From NCBI GenBank assembly GCA_028279995.1, contig JANQMQ010000060.1:1-6167 (forward strand): a stretch of 6,167 bases of DNA. Direction: 5' to 3'. This document shows, piece after piece, positions 1 to 6,167 of this stretch (the stretch's first letter is position 1; every line of letters starts with the position of its first letter). This stretch comes from Candidatus Phaeomarinibacter sp. (GTDB lineage: Bacteria > Pseudomonadota > Alphaproteobacteria > CGMCC-115125). The notes below the pieces were generated by a model, which was given only the letters and a program-made list of their open reading frames with translations, made no database searches and was not told where the DNA came from. The position numbers and the translations under genes are program-made.

Positions 1-191
1 AGACGCGGGTCGCAATGGGTGTGATAGCGGTCAGAGAGGCTTTCTTCGGTCACCTCAATGGCAACCAGGCGCTGGAGCTGGCCTTCCTGATTGCGGAAGG
101 CCTGAAGGCAGAACGTCAGCAGCGTGACCGCGTTGCCGTCGCTGGCTAGGCGCATAAAGTCGTAGTGACCTTGCCCCACACCCGCTACCAT
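1..191 (-). CDS. Partial open frame, unknown product, runs off left edge
   Basis: A minus-strand frame opens at an ATG (189-191) and stays open for 63 codons to the window edge, so its C-terminus is missing. I do not recognise the product. The visible peptide is strand-rich, with a stretch GQLQRLVAIEVTEE near residues 41-54 that faintly recalls the end of a PAS/PAC domain; this is only an impression. By hand count over 3-146, G+C at the third codon position on this strand is about 77%, against about 69% at the first. The opposite strand in the same register shows the reverse, which favours the minus strand. Against it: no Shine-Dalgarno sequence precedes the ATG, and only 32 bases separate it from the ATG of the divergent peptidase gene. 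Another in-frame ATG lies at 152-154. It could be a spurious frame. Confidence 0.4.
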   Translation of the reverse strand, partial: MVAGVGQGHYDFMRLASDGNAVTLLTFCLQAFRNQEGQLQRLVAIEVTEESLSDRYHTHCDPR

Positions 192-202
192 GGCGTGGTG
201 TG

Positions 203-210
203 GGGAGGGA
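203..210 (+). promoter_or_regulatory. Ribosome binding site of the S33 peptidase gene
   Basis: The purine run GGGAGGGA is the only good Shine-Dalgarno match before the peptidase gene. It lies inside the frame opened by the GTG at 200, so that start is unlikely. It sits 4 bases before an in-frame GTG at 215 and 13 bases before the ATG at 224. Both later starts leave the signal peptide intact, so the spacing does not settle which is used. Confidence 0.5.
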
Positions 211-223
211 CGACGTGCCGACA

Positions 224-2221
224 ATGACAATCCGCAAATCACTCCTGAGGAGTGCCGCAGTCTTAACTGCATTACTCCTGGGTGCAGGTATGATGCCTGC
301 CTCACCGGTTGCTGCTCAGGACACCGACGCCGGACAAGGCCCGCTGGTGCAGGCGCCCTGCGAAGACGTGATCGGCTATGACCATCGTCGGGTGACCTGC
401 GGGTTCCTGTCCGTCAAGGAGACGCCCCAGGGGCGCGATCTTGAGCTCGCTGTGGCGATCATTGCCGCGATTGATGGCTCTGAGGGCAAGGAGCCTGTGA
501 TCTTTGCCCATGGCGGGCCGGGCGGAGCGGTGGTTGGTGCGGCACATCAGTTCGCCAAACACCCGATGAACCGCACACGCGATGTCATCCTGTTTGACCA
601 GCGCGGGTCAGGTGCATCCCGGCCGCTGGACTGTCCCGATGCGTCCCAAGCGTACCTCAGCATGCTGGCAGCGGATCTCGATGAACGCTCTGCGACGCGG
701 TCGCAGGCCGGTATCGAAAGCACCTGCCGAGACGAGATGATCAATAACGGGGCCGACCTCGACGGCTACGGCACGCGCGAGACCGTGGGCGACATGGAAG
801 TGCTGCGGGAGGCGCTCGGCATCGACACCTGGAATGTCATGGGTGTGTCCTATGGCACCACCGTGGGGCTGGACTATGTGCGCATGCATCCCGAGCGGAC
901 CCGTGCATTGGTGATGGACAGTGTCTATCCGCCATCGTTTGCGCCGGGGGGTGATGCCGCGACGCGTTCCTTTGCCCGGGCGCTGGAACAGCTCTATGCG
1001 GACTGCCGGGCCGATGATGCCTGCCGTCACGCTTTTCCCGGTCTCGAAACTTCCTTTCTCGCCACATTGATTTCCCTTGGCCGTGAGCCGCTGGCCATCC
1101 CGGTCACGGACCGCAGTCTGGTGCCTACCGGGGTCTTCTATCTGAACCCGCAGGACTTCACGTCGATCGTGCACCAGATGCTCTACGCAGGGGGCACGAT
1201 CTCCCTTGTGCCCAAGGTGATCGACTTGGCGGCCCGCAGGCAGGGGGAAGCCCTTGCCGGTCTGGTGAACGTGCTTGGCCCACTGGCACAGCGTATCGAT
1301 CTTGCAGCGCGCCTCTCGGTTGAGTGCCGCGAAAGATGGCTGGTGCCTGGCCGCGACCTGACGGATATGAACCGGCTGGAACGGTTTTTGCGCCGCAGCC
1401 TGACGATCTTCGATACGGAAGATTTGTTGTGCGAGGAGTGGGCGCCGCAGTTTTCCGATCAGGCCTTCAACACGCCTGTGTCGTCGCCGGTGCCGGCGAT
1501 CTTCTACTCCGGCGCGAATGATCCGATCACACCGCCGGAGAACACGCTTTCCACGTTTCGCCGGTTTCCGGCAGGACAGTATGTGCATGCGCTCCATACC
1601 GGCCATGGCGTTGACCGGTCGCATTTGTGCGTTCGCGAGATCACGGCTGCCTTTCTGGACAATCCCCGGATGCTGGTGAAAGACGGATGCGTTGGAGATA
1701 TTGCTCCCATCTCTTTTGTCTCGAAAGTTGCACTTTCCCGGGGGGTGCTGCCCTTCGCGGCAGGCGTGCTGCAGATGCAAAGTCCCTTTCTGCTCGTCAG
1801 TCTTGCCATGGGCGGGCTGCTGATTGTGACCGGGTTGATCTGGGTACTGACAGCCATCAGCCGTAGTTCTCTAGGCCGCAGACCCTCCGCCGCGGCACTT
1901 GCATCAGCTGGATTTTCCGGCATGTCGGGCATCACGGTACTGGTGTTTGCTGCGGTCCTGACGCTCGCCATCGCCGATACGGGGGCTGGATTGACGCCGG
2001 CCATGCTGGCGCTCGGCCTGCCGGAGGAGAGCAGGTGGCTCCTGTTCCTGCCTTTGGTGGCAGCAGGGACATTTGCTGCCGGGGGCGTGCTCCTTGCCCT
2101 GGCACTGGCGCGCGGGGGTGCCAATACAAAGGCCAACCGGCCATTGCTGGTGCTTTCCATCGGCTGCGCCCTGGCGCTGGCTGTTTTCTGGTGGCAGGGG
2201 TTCTTCGCGCCGGTGGGTTAG
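224..2221 (+). CDS. Secreted alpha/beta-hydrolase (S33 peptidase, TAP-like) with C-terminal membrane helices
   Basis: This is a likely exported serine exopeptidase of 665 residues, related to tripeptidyl aminopeptidases and proline iminopeptidases. Residues 1-31 form a signal peptide: RK near the start, a Leu/Ala-rich core, and a VAA cleavage site before Q32. The oxyanion motif HGGPGG begins at H96 and DQRGSGASRP follows. The nucleophile elbow GVSYG places Ser209; Asp433 (GANDPITPPE) and His461 (TGHGVDRSH) complete the triad. The region from about 390 to 500 fits the TAP-like C-terminal domain, and several Cys suggest disulphides. Four hydrophobic segments then follow at about 522-546, 570-589, 605-631 and 640-660, which ordinary TAP-type enzymes of about 500-540 residues lack. 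I infer a catalytic domain outside the cytoplasm anchored by its tail. In-frame GTG codons at 200 and 215 are alternative starts; GTG 215 has better ribosome-site spacing. The substrate is unknown, and an esterase role is possible. Confidence 0.88.
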   Translation: MTIRKSLLRSAAVLTALLLGAGMMPASPVAAQDTDAGQGPLVQAPCEDVIGYDHRRVTCGFLSVKETPQGRDLELAVAIIAAIDGSEGKEPVIFAHGGPGGAVVGAAHQFAKHPMNRTRDVILFDQRGSGASRPLDCPDASQAYLSMLAADLDERSATRSQAGIESTCRDEMINNGADLDGYGTRETVGDMEVLREALGIDTWNVMGVSYGTTVGLDYVRMHPERTRALVMDSVYPPSFAPGGDAATRSFARALEQLYADCRADDACRHAFPGLETSFLATLISLGREPLAIPVTDRSLVPTGVFYLNPQDFTSIVHQMLYAGGTISLVPKVIDLAARRQGEALAGLVNVLGPLAQRIDLAARLSVECRERWLVPGRDLTDMNRLERFLRRSLTIFDTEDLLCEEWAPQFSDQAFNTPVSSPVPAIFYSGANDPITPPENTLSTFRRFPAGQYVHALHTGHGVDRSHLCVREITAAFLDNPRMLVKDGCVGDIAPISFVSKVALSRGVLPFAAGVLQMQSPFLLVSLAMGGLLIVTGLIWVLTAISRSSLGRRPSAAALASAGFSGMSGITVLVFAAVLTLAIADTGAGLTPAMLALGLPEESRWLLFLPLVAAGTFAAGGVLLALALARGGANTKANRPLLVLSIGCALALAVFWWQGFFAPVG

Positions 2222-2255
2222 GCGCCTGTTTCCATGCTCCGGATCTATGCAATGA

Positions 2256-2289
2256 AAAAGGCCCTGCCGGGAAACCAGCAGGGCCTTTT
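2256..2289. terminator. Bidirectional intrinsic terminator
   Basis: AAAAGGCCCTGC (2256-2267) pairs perfectly with GCAGGGCCTTTT (2278-2289), giving a 12-bp stem with a 10-base loop. The stem ends in T runs on both strands: four T on plus, and five on minus because of the A run at 2255-2259. It lies 35 bases after the peptidase stop and 24 bases past the stop of the convergent oxidoreductase, so it can serve both genes. Confidence 0.85.
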
Positions 2290-2291
2290 CG

Positions 2292-2307
2292 CCGGACTGA
2301 TGTCCGG
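2292..2307. repeat. Small inverted repeat beside the terminator
   Basis: CCGGAC (2292-2297) and GTCCGG (2302-2307) form a 6-bp stem with a TGAT loop and no T run. It lies between the oxidoreductase stop codon and the main terminator, so it would be transcribed just before termination of the minus-strand unit. It may add 3'-end stability or be chance. Confidence 0.4.
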
Positions 2308-2312
2308 TGGTT

Positions 2313-3341
2313 CTAGACTGCGCTGTCCGGACCAACCTTCACGAGCATCTTGCCCATGTTGCCGCCGGTGAACAGGTTGAGGAATGCCTGGGGCGCCCGT
2401 TCAATGCCGTCTTCAACGGTTTCTTCCCACTTGATCTTGCCTTCGCCGATCCACTTGGTCATGTCGCGGATGAAATCCGGCAGCAGGTCAAAGTGGTTCG
2501 AGACGATGAAGCCCTGCATCTTGAGGCTCTTGCCGACCATGTAGATGAGGTTGCTGGGGCCGGGTGTCGGCTCGGTGTCGTTGTACTGGGAAATCATGCC
2601 GCACATGGCCAGACGACCCATGGGGCGCATGTTTTCAAGCGCAGCGGTGAGGTGCTCGCCGCCGACATTTTCAAAATAGACGTCCACACCCTTGGGCGCA
2701 GCGGCACGCACGGCTTCCGTCAGGTCACCACAGGTCTTGTAGTTGATGGCCTTGTCGATACCGGCTGTCTCTTCCAGCCACTTGCACTTGTCGTCAGACC
2801 CCGCCGTGCCGACCACGAAGCAGCCCTTGGCCTTGGCAATCTGACAGACGATGGCACCCACAGCGCCGGATGCGGCGGAGACAAACACGGTCTCGCCATC
2901 CTTGAGTTCCCCGATGCGCAGCAGGCCTGCATAAGCGGTCATGCCCGGCATGCCGAGTGTGCCGAGGAAGGCCTGAATGGGGACGCCGGAACTGGTATCG
3001 ACCTTCTGAACCTCCTCACCCTTCGCAATGAAGTATTCGCGCCAGCCGAGCATGGACTGCACATAGTCACCAACAGCCACCTTGTCCGAGTTGGAGGCAA
3101 CCACCTGGCCGATGGCGCCGCCCTCAAGGGCCGCACCGATCTGGAACGGCGGCACATAGCTCTCGCGGTCATACATGCGGCCACGCATATAGGGGTCAAC
3201 GGACATCCAGATGTTGCGGACCAGCACCTCGCCGTCGCCTGGCGCTGCCACATCCACTTCCTTGACCTGAAAGTCATCGAGCTTCGGCATGCCCACGGGG
3301 CGCTGCGCGAGCTGCACTTCCTTTGAAACGACATTCGACAT
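2313..3341 (-). CDS. NADP-dependent medium-chain oxidoreductase (CurA / LTB4 12-hydroxydehydrogenase type)
   Basis: This 342-residue cytoplasmic enzyme belongs to the zinc-free MDR family, whose members reduce the C=C bond of alpha,beta-unsaturated ketones and aldehydes with NADPH. The family signature SVDPYMRGRM lies at residues 47-56. GGAIGQVVAS (74-83) belongs to the GroES-like N-terminal fold. The Rossmann loop is AASGAVG (156-162), and the following AGSDDK with Lys185 fits an NADPH phosphate contact. INY (Tyr201) and FENVGG (223-228) are further hallmarks. The length matches E. coli CurA (about 345). The ATG at 3341 is supported by AGGGAG at 3349-3354, seven bases upstream. It is probably the second gene of a two-gene unit with the paralogue that starts at 4443, and it ends at the shared terminator. 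The substrate cannot be read from the sequence. Confidence 0.92.
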   Translation of the reverse strand: MSNVVSKEVQLAQRPVGMPKLDDFQVKEVDVAAPGDGEVLVRNIWMSVDPYMRGRMYDRESYVPPFQIGAALEGGAIGQVVASNSDKVAVGDYVQSMLGWREYFIAKGEEVQKVDTSSGVPIQAFLGTLGMPGMTAYAGLLRIGELKDGETVFVSAASGAVGAIVCQIAKAKGCFVVGTAGSDDKCKWLEETAGIDKAINYKTCGDLTEAVRAAAPKGVDVYFENVGGEHLTAALENMRPMGRLAMCGMISQYNDTEPTPGPSNLIYMVGKSLKMQGFIVSNHFDLLPDFIRDMTKWIGEGKIKWEETVEDGIERAPQAFLNLFTGGNMGKMLVKVGPDSAV

Positions 3342-3426
3342 GGGTCTTCTCCCTGTTCATTGGTTTTGGGTTGGTAGGTTTGCGGGTGTTCGTATGTGAT
3401 ATGGGGCGGTTTGTGCCGATTGCACC
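3342..3426 (-). other. C-rich, G-poor spacer between the two oxidoreductase genes
   Basis: Read on the minus strand, the 62 bases at 3354-3415 hold about 26 C and only 4 G by hand count, so the RNA should be largely unstructured. Such C-over-G composition is typical of Rho-loading (rut) sites, but a CA-rich leader can also aid translation. The last part carries the ribosome site of the downstream gene. I see no stem-loop terminator and no clear promoter, so read-through from the upstream paralogue is plausible. Confidence 0.4.
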
Positions 3427-4443
3427 CTAGCTCTGCGGGTCAGCCACATGGACAAGGCGTTTGCCGAAATTCTCACCACTGAGAAGGCCAACCAGCGCCT
3501 GTGGTGCGTTTTCCAGACCTTCGACAATATCTTCAGCTACCTTGATGCTGCCCTGAGCGGCGAAGCCAGCAAGCTCTGCTTCTGCTTTGGCGAACTGGTC
3601 GTGGAAGTCGGTGACAATGAAGCCCTCGACCTTGAGGCGCTTTGTGACGATGAGGCCGGGCACGCCACGGGGCCCGTGGGTGGGCGTATCCGTGTCGTAC
3701 TGAGAGACGGCGCCGCAGCACACGATGCGTCCGTGGGTATTCATGCGGAACAGGACACCTTCGAAGATGTCACCACCCACATTGTCGAAGAACACATCCA
3801 CACCGTCCGGAGCATCGCACTTGAGCGCTTTCATGACCGGTTCGGTGTTGTAGTTGATGGCGGCGTCGAAACCCAGATCATCCGTCAGCCAGGCGCACTT
3901 CTTGTCCGACCCGGCAATGCCGACCACGCGGGCGCCCCGGGACTTCGCAAGCTGGCCGACAACCGAGCCGACGGCGCCGGCCGCAGCTGACACCACGACA
4001 GTTTCGCCCGCATGCGGATTTCCGATCTGCAGCAGGCCGAAATAGGCCGTCTTGCCGGTGATGCCGAGAATGGACTGAAGGTGGGTGAGGGGGCCGCGCT
4101 GCTTGCGTTTTTGCACCTGGGATGCGGGCAGAGCCACATGGTCACACCAGCCCATGTCAGCCTCCACGATATCACCGGGCGCGAAGTCCGGTGAGTTTGA
4201 AACGATGACCTCGCCCAGCGCACCGCCTGCCATCTTGGTGCCCGGCAGCACCTGGTCGCGGTAGGTGCGGCCCTGCATCCAGGCACGGTTTGCGGCATCA
4301 ATGGAGATGTAGAGCACCCTGATCAGCAATTCTCCGTCGCCCGGCACAGGCATCGGACCCGTTTCGAGGCTGAAATTTGAGGTCAAAAGCTTGCCGGAAG
4401 GGGATTCGCTTAAGGTAATTTGGCGGGATTCGGTCGCGGCCAT
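3427..4443 (-). CDS. NADP-dependent medium-chain oxidoreductase, paralogue of the downstream gene
   Basis: This 338-residue cytoplasmic enzyme is zinc-free MDR, the same family as its neighbour, and probably reduces activated C=C bonds with NADPH. Visible motifs are GGALGEV (73-79), LGITGKTAYFGL (126-137), the Rossmann loop AAAGAVG (153-159), GSDKKCAW with Lys181/Lys182 for NADPH, INY (Tyr198) and FDNVGG (219-224). Where the neighbour has DPYMRGRM it has DAANRAWM (49-56), a variant signature that marks a separate subfamily with a likely different substrate. A longer open frame begins at 4539, but the ATG at 4443 is chosen because homology begins just after it and GGAG at 4452-4455 sits eight bases upstream. 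It is the first gene of the minus-strand pair, 85 bases before the second, and diverges from the Gfo/Idh/MocA gene. Confidence 0.91.
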   Translation of the reverse strand: MAATESRQITLSESPSGKLLTSNFSLETGPMPVPGDGELLIRVLYISIDAANRAWMQGRTYRDQVLPGTKMAGGALGEVIVSNSPDFAPGDIVEADMGWCDHVALPASQVQKRKQRGPLTHLQSILGITGKTAYFGLLQIGNPHAGETVVVSAAAGAVGSVVGQLAKSRGARVVGIAGSDKKCAWLTDDLGFDAAINYNTEPVMKALKCDAPDGVDVFFDNVGGDIFEGVLFRMNTHGRIVCCGAVSQYDTDTPTHGPRGVPGLIVTKRLKVEGFIVTDFHDQFAKAEAELAGFAAQGSIKVAEDIVEGLENAPQALVGLLSGENFGKRLVHVADPQS

Positions 4444-4664
4444 GGGAAATGCTCCAGATCGGTGCGTTTGGCGGATGCCATCTTGCCTCCAAGAGGGGGG
4501 GCGATGGGGAGTTAACACAGGCTCCGCAGGCAGTTGCAAGGGCTAGCTGCGCCCGCAAAGCCCTGTTTTGCAGGTCTGGGCCGCGTTTGGCCCCCTTGGC
4601 CTCACGCGCCGGATCGCCTAGCTTCCGCCCTCTTTCTTCCGTGCCGGAGCCCCGATTTCTCAAG
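4444..4664. other. Divergent intergenic region
   Basis: This 221-base spacer separates the divergent oxidoreductase pair and the GnnA-like/nadE pair, so it should hold promoters for both. Two 6-base palindromes stand out: GTTAAC (4511-4516) and TTGCAA (4534-4539). An imperfect hairpin can form between 4535-4544 and 4559-4572, with a four-base bulge. On the plus side, TTGGCC (4596-4601) and CTAGCT (4618-4623), 16 bases apart, are only a poor promoter match. I see no coding gene here; open frames crossing it are extensions of the flanking genes. Confidence 0.5.
4511..4539 (-). promoter_or_regulatory. Possible promoter for the oxidoreductase pair
   Basis: On the minus strand, TTGCAA (4539-4534) resembles a -35 box at 4 of 6 positions. 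GTTAAC (4516-4511), 17 bases further on, is a weak -10 match at 3 of 6. A start near 4503 would give a leader of about 60 bases before the ATG at 4443. Such matches are common by chance. Confidence 0.22.
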
Positions 4665-5654
4665 ATGCCCTACAATCGTCCAAAGCTGTCGCGCGTGCGC
4701 GCCGGTGTTGTTGGTACCGGCTATTTCGGCCGGCTGCATGTCAGCAAATATGCGTCCATTCCCGGTGTTGACCTGGTGGGCGTCTATGACCTGAACCCGG
4801 ACCGCGCCAAAGAGGTCGCCGACGAGTTCGGATGCGCCGTCATGGCCGGCCCGGACGACTTCATCGGCAAGGTGGACGCCGTGTCGATCTCGGCCCCGGC
4901 GACGTTCCATTACCAGCTGGCCAAGCCGTTTCTTGAGGCGGGCATTCACGTGCTCATCGAAAAGCCGATTGCCACGTCGCTGGAAGACGCCGACGAGCTG
5001 ATCAGGATTGCTCGCGACAAGCAGGTGGTCATCCAGGTGGGGCACCAGGAGCGCTATGTGTTCTCTCGCTTTGATCTGCCGTCGCTGGTGTCTGATCCCG
5101 TCGAAGTGATCTGCCGCCGGGCCGGGCCTTTTACCGGCCGCAATGTCGATGTGAGTGCCATCCTCGACCTGATGATCCATGATCTGGACATCAGCCATCA
5201 GATTTTGCGTTACAAGCCGGCTGATGTGAAAGCGACTGCCCGCGCCGTCCATGGTGATCTGGCGGATGAGATTGACGCCGTGGTGACGACGGAAGACGGC
5301 AGGACGTTGCGCGTCTTTGCCAGCCGTGTCGGCGACAAGCTGGAGCGCTCGGTCCGCATCATCTGCAAGGACCGCGAGATCATGATCGATTTCGCCAACC
5401 GGCAGTTTGAGCTGACCGAAAAGGGAGACAATGGCGACAGGCGGATCATGGACCCCAATGAGGTCGAAGGCCTGCCGGTGATCGACGAACTGGTAGCGCA
5501 GGACCCGCTGGCGGAAGAAATCGGCGGCTTTGTGAACGCCGTGGCCACCGGCGCCCGCCCGCGCGTCAGCGGTCAGGATGCCCGCCGGGCACTGGCAACC
5601 GCCCTGGCAATTGATGAGGCCATCGGCCCGATCACCCGCGAAGAGCCCGCGTAA
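4665..5654 (+). CDS. Gfo/Idh/MocA-family dehydrogenase, GnnA-like (UDP-GlcNAc 3-dehydrogenase type)
   Basis: This 329-residue NAD(P)-dependent sugar dehydrogenase has a Rossmann loop GTGYFG at residues 17-22, followed by the betaalphabeta end GVYDLNPDRA with Asp42. It carries the family catalytic EKP motif at Glu99-Lys100-Pro101. QVGHQERY (124-131) and DLMIHDLDI (168-176, with His172) match the subfamily that includes Acidithiobacillus GnnA. GnnA oxidises the 3-OH of UDP-GlcNAc so that a partner aminotransferase (GnnB) can make the 2,3-diamino sugar of lipid A. The subfamily call is from remembered motifs, not a search, and another nucleotide-sugar substrate is possible. The ATG at 4665 fits the usual N-terminus; its ribosome site is weak (GGAG at 4645-4648 is 16 bases away), and an in-frame GTG at 4641 is an alternative. 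It probably shares a transcript with nadE, 39 bases downstream. Confidence 0.87.
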   Translation: MPYNRPKLSRVRAGVVGTGYFGRLHVSKYASIPGVDLVGVYDLNPDRAKEVADEFGCAVMAGPDDFIGKVDAVSISAPATFHYQLAKPFLEAGIHVLIEKPIATSLEDADELIRIARDKQVVIQVGHQERYVFSRFDLPSLVSDPVEVICRRAGPFTGRNVDVSAILDLMIHDLDISHQILRYKPADVKATARAVHGDLADEIDAVVTTEDGRTLRVFASRVGDKLERSVRIICKDREIMIDFANRQFELTEKGDNGDRRIMDPNEVEGLPVIDELVAQDPLAEEIGGFVNAVATGARPRVSGQDARRALATALAIDEAIGPITREEPA

Positions 5655-5693
5655 TGCTTGGCAATCCCGGCGCAGCACATTAGGTCTGAGACG

Positions 5694-6167
5694 ATGACGG
5701 ACACGCTCAAAATCTGCCTCGCGCAGCTCAATCCCACTGTCGGCCACGTGGAAGGCAACATTGCCCGTGCCCGCGAGGCGCGCGCCGAGGCGGCCAGGCA
5801 GGGTGCGGACCTCATTGTCTTCACCGAACTCTACGTGACCGGCTACCCGCCTGAGGATCTGGTCCTGAAGCCGGCCTTTCAGGACGCGGCCCGCGAGGTG
5901 CTGGAGGATTTTGCGAAGGATACAGCTGACGGCGGCCCCGCCGTCCTGATTGGTGTGCCCCTGCGCGAGGCGGGCCTGCTGCACAACTCCGTGGCGCTGC
6001 TGGAGGATGGCAGGGTCGCCGAAGTGCGCCACAAGCAGATGCTGCCGAATTACGGCGTCTTCGACGAAATGCGCGTCTTCGAGTCCGGCCCCGACCCCAG
6101 GCCGATCCCTTTCAAGGGCGTATCGCTGGGTGTGCCGGTCTGCGAGGACATCTGGCACGACCATGTG
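5694..6167 (+). CDS. nadE: Glutamine-dependent NAD+ synthetase, N-terminal part (cut by right edge)
   Basis: The product makes NAD+ from deamido-NAD+ with ATP and glutamine, the last step of NAD biosynthesis, in the cytoplasm. The 158 visible residues are the nitrilase-like glutaminase domain, which frees ammonia from glutamine. All three catalytic residues are present: Glu45 (VFTELYVTGYPPEDL), Lys114 (RHKQMLPNYGVFDE) and Cys150 (GVPVCEDIWHD). The context YPPEDL and LPNYGVFDE separates NadE from other nitrilase-family amidases. Full-length bacterial enzymes of this type are about 540-560 residues, so roughly 390 residues, including the whole ATP-pyrophosphatase synthetase domain, lie beyond the edge. 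The ATG at 5694 has AGGT at 5682-5685, eight bases upstream. The 39-base gap after the Gfo/Idh/MocA gene holds no terminator, so co-transcription is likely. Confidence 0.93.
   Translation, partial: MTDTLKICLAQLNPTVGHVEGNIARAREARAEAARQGADLIVFTELYVTGYPPEDLVLKPAFQDAAREVLEDFAKDTADGGPAVLIGVPLREAGLLHNSVALLEDGRVAEVRHKQMLPNYGVFDEMRVFESGPDPRPIPFKGVSLGVPVCEDIWHDHV

Noticed and set aside
3..149. Plus-strand open frame ending in TAG at 147-149, which could be the tail of an upstream gene
   Set aside because: Its codon-position GC is inverted for this genome (first position higher than third by hand count) and it uses the rare-looking codons ATA and AGA. The minus strand in the same register fits better, though this is not decisive.
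608..1780. Minus-strand open frame of 390 codons inside the peptidase gene
   Set aside because: The plus strand encodes the complete catalytic triad and signal peptide here. The antisense product is rich in Arg, His and Gln, with no motif.
2307..3326. Plus-strand open frame of 339 codons opposite the first oxidoreductase
   Set aside because: It mirrors the MDR gene, starts at the terminator flank, and its translation shows the His/Asp/Ala-rich look of an antisense shadow. The minus strand carries all family motifs.
4444..4539. N-terminal extension of the second oxidoreductase to 4539
   Set aside because: The extra 32 residues have no family similarity, and a good ribosome site precedes the ATG at 4443.
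4449..4664. N-terminal extension of the sugar dehydrogenase to 4449
   Set aside because: The extra residues are low-quality, Pro/Arg/Ser-rich sequence crossing the divergent promoter region. The family normally starts a few residues before the Rossmann glycine loop.
4602..6164. Very long minus-strand open frame (520 codons) opposite the sugar dehydrogenase and nadE
   Set aside because: It is antisense to two genes with clear family motifs. Long antisense frames are expected in GC-rich genes, and the translation, rich in His, Gln and Arg, shows no recognisable domain.
1..6167. CRISPR array, tRNA, rRNA, insertion sequence, toxin-antitoxin or defence system
   Set aside because: Reading both strands, I saw no spaced direct repeats, cloverleaf, terminal inverted repeats or transposase motifs, and all sizeable coding stretches are accounted for by housekeeping-type enzymes.

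Overview
This GC-rich window looks like ordinary chromosome from an alphaproteobacterium (inferred from codon use, GC richness and gene content; not proven). It carries four complete protein genes, one gene cut by the right edge and one weakly supported reading frame cut by the left edge. I see no tRNA, rRNA, CRISPR array, insertion sequence or phage gene.

Left part (1-2300). A short open frame on the minus strand runs off the left edge. Divergent from it is a large secreted serine peptidase/hydrolase of the S33 alpha/beta-hydrolase type. It has an export signal, a complete Ser-Asp-His triad and, unusually, four hydrophobic helices at the C-terminus. It ends at a strong stem-loop terminator that appears to work in both directions.

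Middle (2313-4443). Two minus-strand genes encode paralogous zinc-free medium-chain NADP-dependent oxidoreductases of the curcumin reductase / leukotriene B4 12-hydroxydehydrogenase type. They probably form one transcription unit read right to left, ending at the shared terminator. The 85-base gap between them is C-rich and G-poor on the transcribed strand.

Right part (4444-6167). A 221-base divergent spacer separates the oxidoreductase pair from a plus-strand pair. The first gene of that pair encodes a Gfo/Idh/MocA sugar dehydrogenase resembling the UDP-GlcNAc 3-dehydrogenase (GnnA) type. It is followed after 39 bases by the start of glutamine-dependent NAD+ synthetase (nadE), of which only the glutaminase domain is inside the window.

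The genes do not form one obvious pathway. Three of the enzymes use nicotinamide cofactors and the fourth, nadE, makes NAD+, but that link is probably coincidental. I found no convincing undescribed system. The items most worth a second look are the peptidase with the membrane tail, the GnnA-like gene without its usual aminotransferase partner in view, and the low-G leader between the two oxidoreductases.
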